Source of the DNA: Pseudevernia furfuracea
Lineage: Eukaryota > Ascomycota > Lecanoromycetes > Lecanorales > Parmeliaceae
Direction: 5' to 3'
Length of the DNA stretch: 64,000 nt
NCBI GenBank assembly: GCA_022315425.1
Contig: JAIUPT010000016.1
Span: forward strand, 372,001-436,000
The position numbers were made by a program, and so were the translations under genes. The notes under the pieces are model-generated. The model searched no databases. It worked only from the letters and a program-made list of their open reading frames with translations, and was not told the DNA's origin. Of this stretch, positions 22,723 to 35,000 are shown one piece after another (position 1 is the stretch's first letter; each line of letters starts with the position of its first letter).

Positions 22723-25700
22723 TTAGTCTTTGACGCTGAGAGGATGTTCTGAGACTGATTTCACCTCAAGGGCATCGCGAAAGATAACGAATTTGTCGAG
22801 GCAGAGGGCTTTGATGAGATCGTCGATTATTTGTTTATTCGTGAATACGAATTGCATGTTCACGATGTCGTCATTGACTTTTTCACGCACGAAATAATGG
22901 GCGATGTTAATGTGCTTAATGCGAGCATGAAATTAAGCGTTCTTAACGAGAGCAATTGCGCTCTAATTGTCGTCGAAGATTATGATGATCTTCGAATTAG
23001 AGTTTCGAGGTCGCAGAAGTTGATTAAGAAGAGTTTTTAGTCAAATAACTTCTTTGATAATTAACGTTTGATCGATATACTCGACTTCGCAAGTGAATAA
23101 CGCGACGATGACTTGACGCTTTGATGATCAGCTGATGACGTCGCTATCGACGTTGAATAGGTAGTCGAAGATAGACCTTCGAGTCGAATCGTCAGCTCAA
23201 TCGAAATCGATGTATTCGATGAGGGCTTGAAGGGATCCTTTGTACACTAGTTCGTAATGCATCGTGTCTCTAAGATATCGAAAGATTCGAATCACTGCAT
23301 TTCAGTGTGTCTGAATCGGGTTGACTGAATAGCGACTGACAAGAGAGACAGTATAAACGATATTAGAACGAGTTTTTAACATGACATATATGAGAAATCT
23401 CACGACAGATTAATAGTTCTCGCACAGCTTTCTCGAAGCAATATAGCTCTCTTTCGCAGATTGTAGCTTGCGACTGATTTTCAGAGACGTAGAGGCTGAA
23501 TTAAGACTTTAATAATTAAAATGCTTTAAGAAACGAGTGACATAGACTGCTTGTCTCAGGCGAAGAATGTCGACGATACGGTTTCTTTTGACGATCATGT
23601 CTAAATAATAGACGCAAGGTCTCAAGTCGAATATGTGAAACTTGTCATTGAGGGCCTTTTTGATGCGCTAAATGCCGATTTTGCTAAGGTCGATAATTAA
23701 TATATCGTTTACATAGAGAGCTATAATGATGTTCTTCTTGACGTTCATAAAGACACTCTCGTTCGATTCGATGAATATTAGTTCGAGTTTCTTTATGTAC
23801 TTCGAGAAGTGTTAATATCAAATTCTAAGAGATTGCTTGAGTTCATAGAGAGTCTTATTCAGCTTATAAACTTTGATATCGTTCTTGCTGAAATCATCGA
23901 GCTATCGCATATAAATCGTCTCTTAAACGTTATCGTAGAGAAAGGCGATTTTGACGTTCATTTGTTTCACGTCCCAGTTCAGGGTCGCTATCAGGGCAAA
24001 GATCGCCTTATAACTCATGAGCTTGATCACTGAGGCGAACGTGTCATAATAGTCACGACCCTTCTGCTATTCGAAATCTCGAATCACTCAACGAATCTTA
24101 TAGCGAGTGACTTCCTCAGCGAGATCTCGCTTCACGATATAAACTCAGCGATCTCTTAGAATATGAGCATCTGAAGGCGTCTGAATCAGACATCAAGTAT
24201 TATTGTTCATAAGAGATTTGTATTCGTCTTATATGACGAGCTCTCAGTGTATACGAGAGAGTTGATTGAAAATGACCTGTTAATAGATCGTCGACTCGAA
24301 AATATTCGACTTATTAACATAATTCGTTAGTAACGTAAAGGTCGCGAATGTCTTCGAGAGAGAGTCAGATAATAGATCTCGTAGATTCGAAATCGTAATG
24401 TCGAAATAATCAAGAAGTACCCTTTGAATCGCACTTAACTCGAGGTCTTCGCGAATCATTTCGACGACAGTGAGGGAACGAGTTATTCTTTCGATAGCTA
24501 ATAATACAGCAATTAATCGAGAGACTCGCGCGAACGCGATCGATAATACGACTCGTGCGAGAGACGAGGGCTTTGATATAGACGTCTGCTTTTCAGCTGA
24601 TCATGAGAAATTTGATCTTGATCTATTTATTGTAGATGCAGATGTAGTCGTTGAGAACTTCATAATAAGAGCAATGTCTTTCGAAATGTTAATAATACGC
24701 TGTTTATTAAGTGTCTTCTCTATAGCGGATGTTAATATATGAAGACGTTGTCGCTTGATCGAGAACTTATAAGCGTTCGTCTTTTCTTCGAGATTCACAA
24801 TCAAGGGACGCTTCTCAACGAAGTAAACATTATTAACTCGAATAATCTTTTTCTTGATGAGATTATATAGACGAAAAATGAACTTCTCTTCATATTTCAG
24901 AAGGATACACTTTTCGCTTTTATTCACGAGTTTCTTTTAAATACGCTTTAATGCATAGACGATGAAATCAATCGTTCGCAGATGAAATAAAATGGGCTTT
25001 CGATGATGAAAAGTCTCAAATAGCGTTGCAATGATTCGAACGTTGAGGGATCGCAACATCAAATAATTGATGATGATCACGATTTCAGATCAGAAAGACT
25101 TGTTGAGCTGGGAACTTAATAGTATAAAATGCATCTTATATAGCAAGATCTGTTTAAAACGTTCGATCGTCTCGTTCATTTCGAAGTTCTCAGATATAGT
25201 GAGCTTCTGTCTGATTTCGCACTGAAGAAGATAATTCAAGAAGATCTTAAATATATACTCTTTCTTATTGTCGAGACGAATACGACAGATCTTATAGTTT
25301 CGTGACTCTAGAAAGACTTTGAAACGTAAGAACATAATAAACGTTTCACTCTTATAACGAATACAGTACACTTCAGAGTAGGAGATGAAATTATTCTTAA
25401 ATATTATAAAGTATCTGCAGTCATTGAATTTAGTAGAGAATAGAGACTCTACGAGATTACTATAAACAAATTCGTTAGACTGCGTTTCTGACTCTATGAA
25501 ACTATCATAAGAGATAGTCTTCTGACGTCTCATGATATAATATTCGCAGATATACTCCTTCGCAATGTTCTTGATGAAGTTCACCTCAACGATCATATTT
25601 GAGAGCTTGTTTAGATTGTTCTGACTCAAATGACTCATGCGAGCATGTTAGAGTTGATGAATAAGATTCGAGAGCACACTGTAGACGATTAGAGCACTAT

Positions 25701-27186
25701 TTCGACTCTGTCAGAGATTCAAAAAGAAGAAATCACGATTACGAGTATCGATAAGCTTCAGATCGTTCTTGATGAGAGTGCACTCTATCTTATAAAAGAA
25801 GACAGCGATGTCGAAGTTTAGAAGTTTATCGATCGAGAGAAGATTAACGCTTATATCGAACACATATAAGACATTTCGTAGAGTGACTATCACACACTCT
25901 CCCCTAATCACACAGTCGAGACTAATAATGTCACAGTCTTAGAGCTGCACTTCGCTTCTCTCGATGCTCTTGATCGATCGAGAATAAATCTTTTCGTAGA
26001 TAATAAACATCGAACGATTCGCGAAAGAATGACGAGAGTAGTCTGAATCTACGACGACTCGAGTGAGGAGATTTACGAAATTCGTAGTTATGAGACTATG
26101 TTCGAGAACTTTCGTGACGATTAGATTGATGACTTGATTATCAGTCGCATCGAGAATATTGAAGTCGTTCGAGTTGATATTCGAATAGTGTATAATGAAG
26201 TTCAGTTTCTTCAGAAAGACATAATTAACATTAAGATAATCGTTCTCCTCTGAAGCAGAGACATTAAAAGACGTCTCTTCGATGCGCTTGCGCTTGTTGC
26301 TTAAGAATTTATTTTCGAAGTCGAAGATCTTTATCTTCTTCTTCTTTTTCTCTTTCGTTATGAATTTCTTAGACTTGAGATAAGAAAACTTAATTTAGCA
26401 TTTGACAGAGAAATGTCTGAATTTGCGATTAGCTGTCTTATACGAAGAGCAGATCTTACGATTAATGTTAGAGTCGTCGAGATTATTGAAAGCAGCTTGT
26501 TTGTCTTTGCTCTTATCGTTGCGAACGATATATATGATTAGTTCTTCTTCTTTGAAGAAGATTCTAACTTCTTCGTTCACGACGATTACGATAATCTCTT
26601 GAAACTTGACGAACTTGTTTTCAAAGAGATCATGATTTTGAATATAACTTGACTCGAATATGTCGTAAGAGTCGTCAAGTTTTATAAGAAAAATTAGAAT
26701 TCGCAGAGACTTCGAAATGACGAGGGATTTATGAAGGCTGATGATGTCGAAGGTGATCTTACGAAAGTTCTTTTTATATTAACGAACTCTCTCTTCTTCA
26801 AGAGTGAGATCGAATATTCGACGCATTAGTTCCCTATAGAGATTCGTGTTCTTAGACTAATAGTTCTTGATTAGGGCATCGAGCATGATCTAAGAGTCTT
26901 TATCGTCGAATTCGACTTCGACGAGTTCGCGATCGCTATTCTCGAGACGATAAAAGATAACGATACAGACTCTATGACTGATGATCGCATTAAAGAAAAC
27001 AAGATTGTTAAGCATTAATTAATTGTTGATATTCTACTTTTATCGACGATATTCTAGATTGAACTTCAAAATAACAATAAAGTTTAAAAGAAAAGCGCTT
27101 CCCTCTTCGAGAGGGTTAGTCGTTAAAACTATTAGAGCTGACATGTTTCTTGCGACGTCTTATGCGCTTGATTCTTCGTCGATTAT
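22723..27186 (-). pseudogene. Copia B Gag-Pol, uninterrupted by indels but full of stops
   Basis: The frame from 27186 to 22723 is 4464 nt, identical in length to copy D. The start codon position reads ATA, a G-to-A loss of ATG. Visible on minus: Gag zinc-knuckle region (26580-26395, CSSYKTANRKFRHFSVKC, with the second Cys changed to Tyr), protease/pre-integrase border (25911-25711), a 182-residue open stretch of integrase (25638-25090) with RLDNKKEY around the second catalytic Asp, and the integrase C-terminal region (24927-24601). RT and RNase H follow to 22723 with many stops. Comparison with A, C and D gives a direct record of which sites mutate. Confidence 0.87.
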
Positions 27187-27624
27187 AGATGTTAAAAATT
27201 ACTGAGAAGGTTTTTAAGAGCGACACGTACGATATGAATAGTAACGACGATAATGCTTAAACGAAAGACTTAGCTTAAGAGATAACTAAGGCGATAAAGA
27301 ACGAAGATCTTAAAGTCGAAGAAGTCGAAGTCGAAGAAGTGAGATTCAGAGAACTTTTGACACGAAGATCGAATAACTTAGTGTCACTTGAGACACTGAG
27401 AGTGTCTTCGCTGACTTCGAATTGAAAGTCGACACTATTAACGTTCGCGAAAGTAGTGAGAGTGAAATAGATGCTCTGATCTTCGTCAGAGTTCTCGAGA
27501 GTCTTATCGATATCTAACAACTTTTGCTGCTGATCTTCGAGTTCTTACACGAGAAATAAGAAGTACTTATACTTGAATCTTCGATAGATACGAGCGATGT
27601 TATTGAGATAAAAGATACTTAGAG

Positions 27625-28077
27625 TTAGTGTCCTTAATTCGCACGTGACAAAGACTCAACTGGGCAACATGAGGCTATACAGAACTCGTAGATGTGATTG
27701 GGCCGTCCAACGCCAGGATTCTGAGCCAACAGAGGCCTGAGCAGGCGTGTTCTCGTACCCCAGCGCTAGAAAAACTCCCGTGCTTGTAGAAGCATAGACC
27801 TGGAGTGAAAAACGAAGCTATATACATGTAGAAACGCCGTGAATACATGTAAAAACAGGTGTGGGTGGGCGGGACGAAAGAATGCTATTGCTCTGAAAGA
27901 GATCAATTCGAATGAAGAGCCAAACGCAGGTGGAATGCAGCTACTTATGCTGCTCCCAAATGAGACCTGTCCCCTGCAAAGGACACGTCTACCAAATCCA
28001 TAAATAGCATGCAACCAACATGCTATACGCGAGTGCGAGATTAAGGCCCACTAACCCCCTGTCAAGCCGGGCCAAAC
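27625..28077. mobile_element. Unmutated ~450-bp insert in Copia B leader; possible solo LTR
   Basis: Copies A and C read continuously through this site (ACTTAGAGATAAGAAAG); copy B breaks after ACTTAGAG and resumes at AAGAAAG. The insert has balanced composition with normal CpA and CC/GG content, so it did not undergo the RIP seen on both sides. In minus orientation, 28078-27629 begins TGTTTGGCCCGG and ends AAGGACA, a TG...CA pattern, with a TATATAG motif and two ATACATGTA repeats inside, consistent with a solo LTR of another element. No clear target duplication is seen and two host bases appear lost, so capture of a genomic fragment is an alternative. The 82-residue open frame inside (28014-27766) has no recognisable domain. 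Confidence 0.55.
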
Positions 28078-29003
28078 AAGAAAGATTTGAATTAATCTAA
28101 TTTTCGTTGAGACTATATCGAAGACAATTACTAAAGACGTATAGATCTTCGAAGAGAAATAACGTTCTTCTTATACTAAGTCTTCGACAGAAACTCGAAT
28201 TTAGAATAGTCGCTTCGATGACTATCGTCGTGAAATGAAGTCATATTCGATGATAGAATAAAGTCGAATGACGATAAAGAGAATTCGATGACTGGGCCTC
28301 AGCCCTCTTCTTTAGAGAACTTGTAAGATCGAAAGATCTATCTCAATAAGAAATCCTTATTGTTTTGACCCTCAACAGATGTATACGCGCTCTGAGTGAA
28401 GATTTGTCGATAACTAAGTCTCAGCTCTCTTCTTTAAAGAACTTATAAGATCGAAAGATCTATCTCAACAAGAAATTCTTGTTGTTTTGATTCTTAATAG
28501 ACGTATACGCGCTCTGAGTGAAGATTTGTTGATAACTAATCAACTCTAAAGTGTGATTAGACGATTTGATGCTGAAGTTCAGCCTCTTGAGTCGTTATAA
28601 TTAATTCGATTCACGTAAACGCTTTATCAACGCTAAAGTGATATACATCGCGAGAGAAATATTCTCGTTGAGCGTGTTTAACGTGTCTCACGCAGAGAAG
28701 CTAACAATGTTTCAGAGACCTTAATGAAATTCGATCGCACGGTCGTATGACGAGTTCGACGTTCGACGTTCGATTAGATTCGATATGTCGCGAGTCGATT
28801 TGCGGTAGGACTCTCAGCCTCTCGAATTTTAAAGACGATCATTTTGTAGAGAGCAATGCCCACCTCAAGAAGATTGAAAAATAGAGTCTCATAGCTGTCG
28901 CGGCGTTCATTGCGATAAACTCGTGATGCTTAGAGATCACTGTGACTCTAATAGGCATAGAATATAAGTGAAACAGTCGCCGAACAAGTTCGAGCTCATA
29001 ACC

Positions 29004-29125
29004 TGTCAAGAATAGGTGATAGAACACTTAGTTGTTAATTATAGAATGCTACGAGAGTAAAGAGCGACTATGAGAATGCGCCTTAGCGCATCACGTGACC
29101 ATGTCACGTGATCCGAATTTTGACA
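29004..29125 (-). repeat. Copia B 5' LTR at the B/C junction (122 bp)
   Basis: Preceded on the left by CTCATAACC, the complement of the primer-binding site, so it is B's 5' LTR. Copy C starts to its right, but without a recognisable polypurine tract. Confidence 0.88.
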
Positions 29126-30585
29126 CCATGATGATAAATCGAATAAGGGCGACACGTTAGCGACAGTTGCGGCTGTTTAAGAATAGATATATAAGATTCG
29201 AAAGAGACTAAGAATTTGATAGACGTCTTCTCTAAAGTCGACAACTTCGAATTAAAGTGAGAAGACGCTAAAATAAGACGTCGAAAAGATGCTGAGAATT
29301 TGAGACAAGAGACATCGAAAGAATACTAAAGATTTGACGTTTATAGATAAGATGAATAGCGTTATTTCTCTAAAATTGACGACTTCATATTAAAAGTAAA
29401 AAACGTTAAAGAGAGTTAATCTTTGACGCTGAGAGAATATTCTAAGATCGATTTCATCTTAAGAACATCGCGAAAGACAACGAATTTGTCGAGACAGAGA
29501 GCTTTAATGAGATCGTCGATTATTTGTTTATTCGTGAATACGAATTGCATATTCACAATGTCGCTATTGACTTTTTCGCGCACGAAGTGATAAACGATGT
29601 TAATGTGCTTAATACGAGCATGAAATTAAGCGTTCTTTATCAGAGCAATTACGTTTTGATTGTCGTCGAAGATTATAATGATCTTTGAGTTAGAGTTCTG
29701 AGGTCGTAAGAGTTGATTGAGAAGAGTTTTTAATCAAATAACTTCTTTGATAGTCAGCGTTTGATCGATATACTCGACTTCGTAAGTGAATAATACGACG
29801 ATAACTTAACGCTTTGATGATTAGCTGATAACGTCGCTATTAATATTAAATAGATAATTAGAGATAGATCTTCGAGTCGAGTCGTTAGCTTAATCGAAAT
29901 CGATATATTCGATGAGAACTTAAAGAGATTCTTTATACACGAGTTTATAGTACACTATATCTCTAAGATATCGAAAGATTCGAATCACTGCATTTTAATA
30001 TATCTGAGTCGAATTAACTAAATAGCGACTAATAAGAGAAATAATATAAACGATATCGAAACGAGTTTTTAATATAATATATATAAGAGATTTTACGACA
30101 GATTAATAGTTCTCGTATAACTTTCTCGAAATAATATAACTCTCTTTTGTAAATTATAACTTGCGACTAATTTTAAAAGACGTAAAGACTAAATTAAGAC
30201 TTTAATAATTAAAATGCTTTAAGAAACGAGTGATATAAACTACTTGTCTCAGACGAAGAATATCGACGATACGATTTCTTTTAACGATTATATCTAAATA
30301 ATAAACGTAAGATCTTAAGTCGAACATGTGAAACTTGTTATTAAGAGCCTTTTTGATGCGCTAAATATCGATTTTGTTAAGGTTGATAATTAATATATCG
30401 TTTATATAGAGAACTACAATAATGCTCTTCTTGACGTTTATAAAGATATTCTTATTCGATTCGATAAATATTAATTCGAGTTTCTTTATATATTTCGAGA
30501 AGTATTAATATCAAATTCTAAGAGATTGCTTGAATTCATAAAGAGTCTTATTTAATTTATAAACTTTAATATCGTTCTTATTGAA

Positions 30586-30707
30586 TGTCAAAATTCGGGT
30601 CACGTGACATGGTCACGTGATGCGCTAAGGCGCATCCTCATAGTCGCTCTTTACTCTCGTAGCATTCTATAATTAACAACTAAGTGTTCTACCACCTATT
30701 CTTGACA
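30586..30707 (+). repeat. Copia D 5' LTR (122 bp)
   Basis: TGTCAAAATTCG...TATTCTTGACA, with two CACGTG boxes at about 30602 and 30615 and a GATGCGC/GCGCATC hairpin directly after them. It differs from the 3' LTR by only a handful of bases, mostly transitions. Confidence 0.92.
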
Positions 30708-30719
30708 GGTTATGAGCCC
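30708..30719 (+). other. Copia D primer-binding site (initiator-tRNA anticodon type)
   Basis: GGTTATGAGCCC follows the LTR without a gap. It is complementary to GGGCTCATAACC, the anticodon stem-loop of eukaryotic initiator Met tRNA. This matches the known use by Copia-type elements of an internally cleaved initiator tRNA as primer. Confidence 0.72.
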
Positions 30720-31173
30720 GAACTTGCTCGGCGACTGTTTCACTTATACCCTATGCCTATCAGAGCCACAGTGACCTCTAAGCATCACGAGTTCATCGCA
30801 ATGAACGCCGCGACAGCTATGAGACTCTATTTTTCAATTCTCTTGAGATGGGCATTGCCCTCTACAAAATAATCGTCTTTGAAATTCGAAGAGCTGAGAG
30901 TCCTATCGCAAATCGACCCTCGACATACCGAATCTAATCGAACGCCGAACGTCGAACTCGTCATACGATCGTGCGATCGAATTCCACTAAGGTCTCTGAA
31001 ACATTGTTAGCTTCCCTGCGTGAAACACGCTAAACACGCTCAACGAGGATATTTCCCTCGCGATGTAAATCGCTTCAGCGTTGATAAAGCGTTTACGTGA
31101 ATCGAATCAATTGTAACGATCTAAGAGACTGAACTTCAGTATCAAATCGTCTAATCACACTTTAGAGTTAATT

Positions 31174-31417
31174 AGTTATCGACAAATCTTTACTCAGAGC
31201 GCGTATACGTCTGTTGAGGTTCAAAATAACAAGGATTTCTTATTAAGATAGATCTTTCGACCTTATAAGTTCTCTAAAGAAGAGAGCTGAGACTCAGTTA
31301 TCGACAAATCTTCACTCAGAGCGCGTATACGTCTATTGAGAATCAAAACAATAAGAATTTCTTATTGAGATAGATCTTTCGATCTCACAAGTTCTCTAAA
31401 GAAGAGAGCTAGAGCTC
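31174..31417 (+). repeat. Two 122-bp tandem repeats in the Copia D leader
   Basis: Unit 1 starts at 31174 and unit 2 at 31296, each beginning AGTTATCGACAAATCTT. Each carries the near-palindrome AATAAGAATTTCTTATT or a variant and AGATCTTTCGATCT-like sequence, then GAAGAGAGCT. Copies A and B also have two units; copy C seems to have one. Possible roles are RNA packaging or translation of the long leader; not provable from sequence. Confidence 0.75.
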
Positions 31418-32073
31418 AGTCATCGAATTCTTTTTATCGTTATTCGACTTTATTCTGTCGTCGAATATGACTTCATTTCACGACGACAGTCATCGAAGCG
31501 ACTATTCTGAATTCGAGTTTCTATCGAAGACTCAGCATAAGAAGAACGTTATTCCCCTTCGAAGATTTACACGTCTTTAGTAATTGTCTTCGATATAGTC
31601 TCAACGAAAATTAGATCAATTCAAATCTTTCTTGTTTCTAAGTATCTTTTATCTCAACAACATCGCTCGTATCTATCGAAGATCTAAGCATAAGTACTTC
31701 TTATTTCTCGTGTAAGAACTCGAAGATCAGCAGCAAAAGTTATCAGATATCAATAAGATTCTCGAGAACTCTGACGAAGATTAGAGCATCTATTTCACTC
31801 TCACTGCTTTCGCGAACGTTAGCAGTGTCGACTTTCAATTCGAAGTCAACGAAGACACTCTTAGTGCTTCAAGTGACACTAAGTTATTCGATCTTCGTGT
31901 CAAAAGTTCTCTGAATCTTACTTCTTCGACTTCGACTTCTTCGACTTCAAGGCCTTCGTCTTTTATCGTCTCAGTTATCTCTTAAACTAAGTCTTTCGTT
32001 TGAGCATCATCGTCGTTACTATTCACATCGTACGTGTCGCTCTTAGAAATCTTCTCAGTAATTCTCAGCATCT

Positions 32074-35000
32074 ATGGTCGACGGAGAATCAAGCGTATAA
32101 GGCGTCGCAAGAAACATGTCAGCTCTAGTAGTTTCAGCGACTGACCCTCTCGAAGAGGAAAGCGCTTTTTCTTTAAACTTCATTGTCATTTTAGAGTTCA
32201 ATCTAGGGTATCGTCGATGAAAGTAGAATATCAACAATTGATTGATGCTCAATAATCTTATTTTCTTTAATGCGATCATTAGTTATAGAGTCTACATCGC
32301 TATCTTTTATCGTCTCGAGGATAACGATCGCGAACTCGTCGAAGTCGAATTCGACGATAAAGACTCTTAGATCATGCTCGATGCTCTAATCAAGGACTAT
32401 TAATCTAAGAGCACGAGTTTTTATAGGGAACTAATGCGTCGAATATTCGATCTTATTCTTGAAGAAGAGGGAGTTCGTCAATATGAAAAGAACTTTCGCA
32501 AGATCACCTTCGACATTATTAGTCTTCATAAATCTCTCGTTATTTCGAAGCCTCTGCGAATTCTAATTTTTCTCATAAAACTTGACGACTCTTACGATAT
32601 GTTCGAGTCAAGTTACACTCAAAATCATGATCTCTTTGAGAACAAGTTCGTCAAGTTTTAAGAGATTATCGTGATCGTCGTGAATGAAGAAGTTAGAATC
32701 TCCTTCAAAGAAGAAGAACTAATCATATATATCGCTCGCAACGATAAGAGCAAAGACAAACAAGCTACTTTCAATAACCTCGACGACTCTAACATTAATC
32801 GTGAGACCTGCTCTTCGTGTAAGACAGCTGATCGCAAATTTAGACATTTCTTTGTCAAATGCTGAATCAAGTTCTCTTATCTCAAGTCTGAGAAATTCAT
32901 AACGAAAGAGAAAAAGAAGAAGAAGATAAAGATCTTCGACTTCGAAGATAAACTCTCAAGCAACAAGCGCAAGCGCATCGAAGAGACGTCTTTTAATGTC
33001 TCTGCTTCAGAGGAGAACGATTATCTCAATGTCAATTATATCTTTCTGAAGAAACTAAACTTCATTATGCACTATTCGAATGTCAATTCGAACGACTTCA
33101 ATATTCTCGATGCGACTAATGATCAAGTTATCAATCTAATCGTCACGAAAGCTCTCGAACATAGTCTCATAACTGCGAATTTCGTGAATCTCCTTATTCG
33201 AGTCGTCGTAGATTTAGACTGCTCTCGTTATTCTTTCGCGAATCGTTCGATATTTATTATCTACGAAAAGATCTACTCTCGATCGATTAAGAGCATCGAA
33301 GAAAGCGAAGTGCAGTCTTAAGACTGTGATATTATTAATCTCGACTGTGTGATTAGAGAAGAGTGTGTGATAGTCACTCTACGAAATGTCTTATATGTGC
33401 TCGATATGAGCGTCAATCTTCTCTCGATCGATAAACTTCTAAACTTCGATATCGCTATCTTCTTTCATAAGACAGAATATATTCTTATCAAGAACGATCT
33501 GAAGCTTATCGATACTCGCAATCGTGATCTCTTCTTTTTGAATCTCTGACAGAGTCGAAATAGTGCTCTGATCGTCTATAGTGTGCTCTCGAATTTCATT
33601 CATTAACTCTAATATGCTCGCATAAACCATTTGAATTAGAACAACCTAAACAAGCTCTCAAATATGATCGTTGAGATGAACTTCATCAAGAACATTGCGA
33701 AGAAGTATATCTGCGAATGTTATGTTATGAAACGTTAAAAGACTGTCTCTTATGATAGTCTCACAGAGTCAGAAACGCAGTCTGACGAATTTGTTTATAG
33801 TGATCTCGTAGGGTCTCTATCCCCTACTGAATTCAATAACTACAGATACTTTATGACATTTAAGAATAATTTCATCTCCTACTCTAAAGTGTACTACATT
33901 CGTCATAAGAGTGAAACGTTTATCATGTTCTTACGTTTTAAAGCCTTTCTAGAGTCACGAGACTATAAGATCTATCGTATTCGCCTCGACAATGAGAGAG
34001 AGTATATGTTCAAGACCTTCTTAAATTATCTCCTTCAGTGCGAAATCAGACAGAAGCTCACTATATCTGGGAACCTCGAAATGAACGAGGCGATCGAACG
34101 TTTTAAGCAGATCTTGCTGTATAAGATATATCTTATACTGTTAAGTTCTCAGCTCAACAAGTCTTTCTAATTTGAAATCGTGATCATCATCAATTATTTG
34201 ATGTTGCGATCCCTCAACGTTCGAATCATTATAACGTCATTTGAGACTTTTCATTATCGAAAGCCCATTTTATCTCATCTGCGAACGATTGATTTCATCG
34301 TCTATGCGTTAAAGCGTATTTAAAAGAAACTCGTAAATAAAAGCGAAAAGTGTGTCCTTCTGAAATATGAAGAGGAGTTCATTTTCCGTCTATATAATCT
34401 CATCAAGAAGAAGATTATTCGAGTTAATAATATTCACTTCGTTGAGAAGCGTTTCTTGATTGTGAACTTCAAAGAAAAGACGAACGCTTATGAGTTCTCG
34501 ATCAAGCGATAACGTCTTTATATATCAGCATTCGCTGTAGAGAAGACACTTGATGAACAGCGTATTATTAATATTTCGAAAGACATTGCTCTTATTATAA
34601 AGTTCTCAACGACTATATCTACATCTACAATAAACAGATCAAGATCAAATTTTCTATGATCAGCTGAAAAGTAGACGTCTACATCAAAGCCCTCGTCCCT
34701 CGCACGAGTCGTATCATCGATCGCGTTCGCGCGGGTCTCTCGATTAATTGCTGCATCATCAGCTATCGAAAGAATAACTCGTTTTTTCACTGTCGTCGAA
34801 ATGATTCGCGAAGACCTCGAGCTAAGTGCGATTCAAAGGGTACTTCTTGATCATCCCGACACTACGATTTCGAATCTACGAGATCTATCACCTGACCCTC
34901 TCTCGAGAATATTCGCGACCTTTGCGTTACTGGCGAATCATGTCAATAAGTCGAATATTTTCGAGTCGACGATCTATCAACAGGTCATTTTCAATCAACT

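Larger units (their letters stand above)
22208..29125 (-). mobile_element. Ty1/Copia retrotransposon B, complete, RIP-mutated
   Basis: LTRs at 22208-22329 and 29004-29125, internal region between, all minus. It carries a polypurine tract next to the 3' LTR, two 122-bp leader repeats (about 28280-28540) and a leader ending CTCATAACC (complement of the primer-binding site) at the 5' LTR. If the left terminus is set at 22210, the flanks are TCATG (22205-22209) and CCATG (29126-29130), a possible 5-bp target duplication with one C-to-T change. A non-Copia insert sits in the leader at 27625-28077. Confidence 0.87.

Noticed and set aside
30684..30872. A 62-residue open frame conserved at three Copia leaders (28839-29027 minus, 30684-30872 plus, 48642-48827 minus).
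   Set aside because: It spans the LTR and primer-binding site; conservation reflects the DNA repeat, not a protein.
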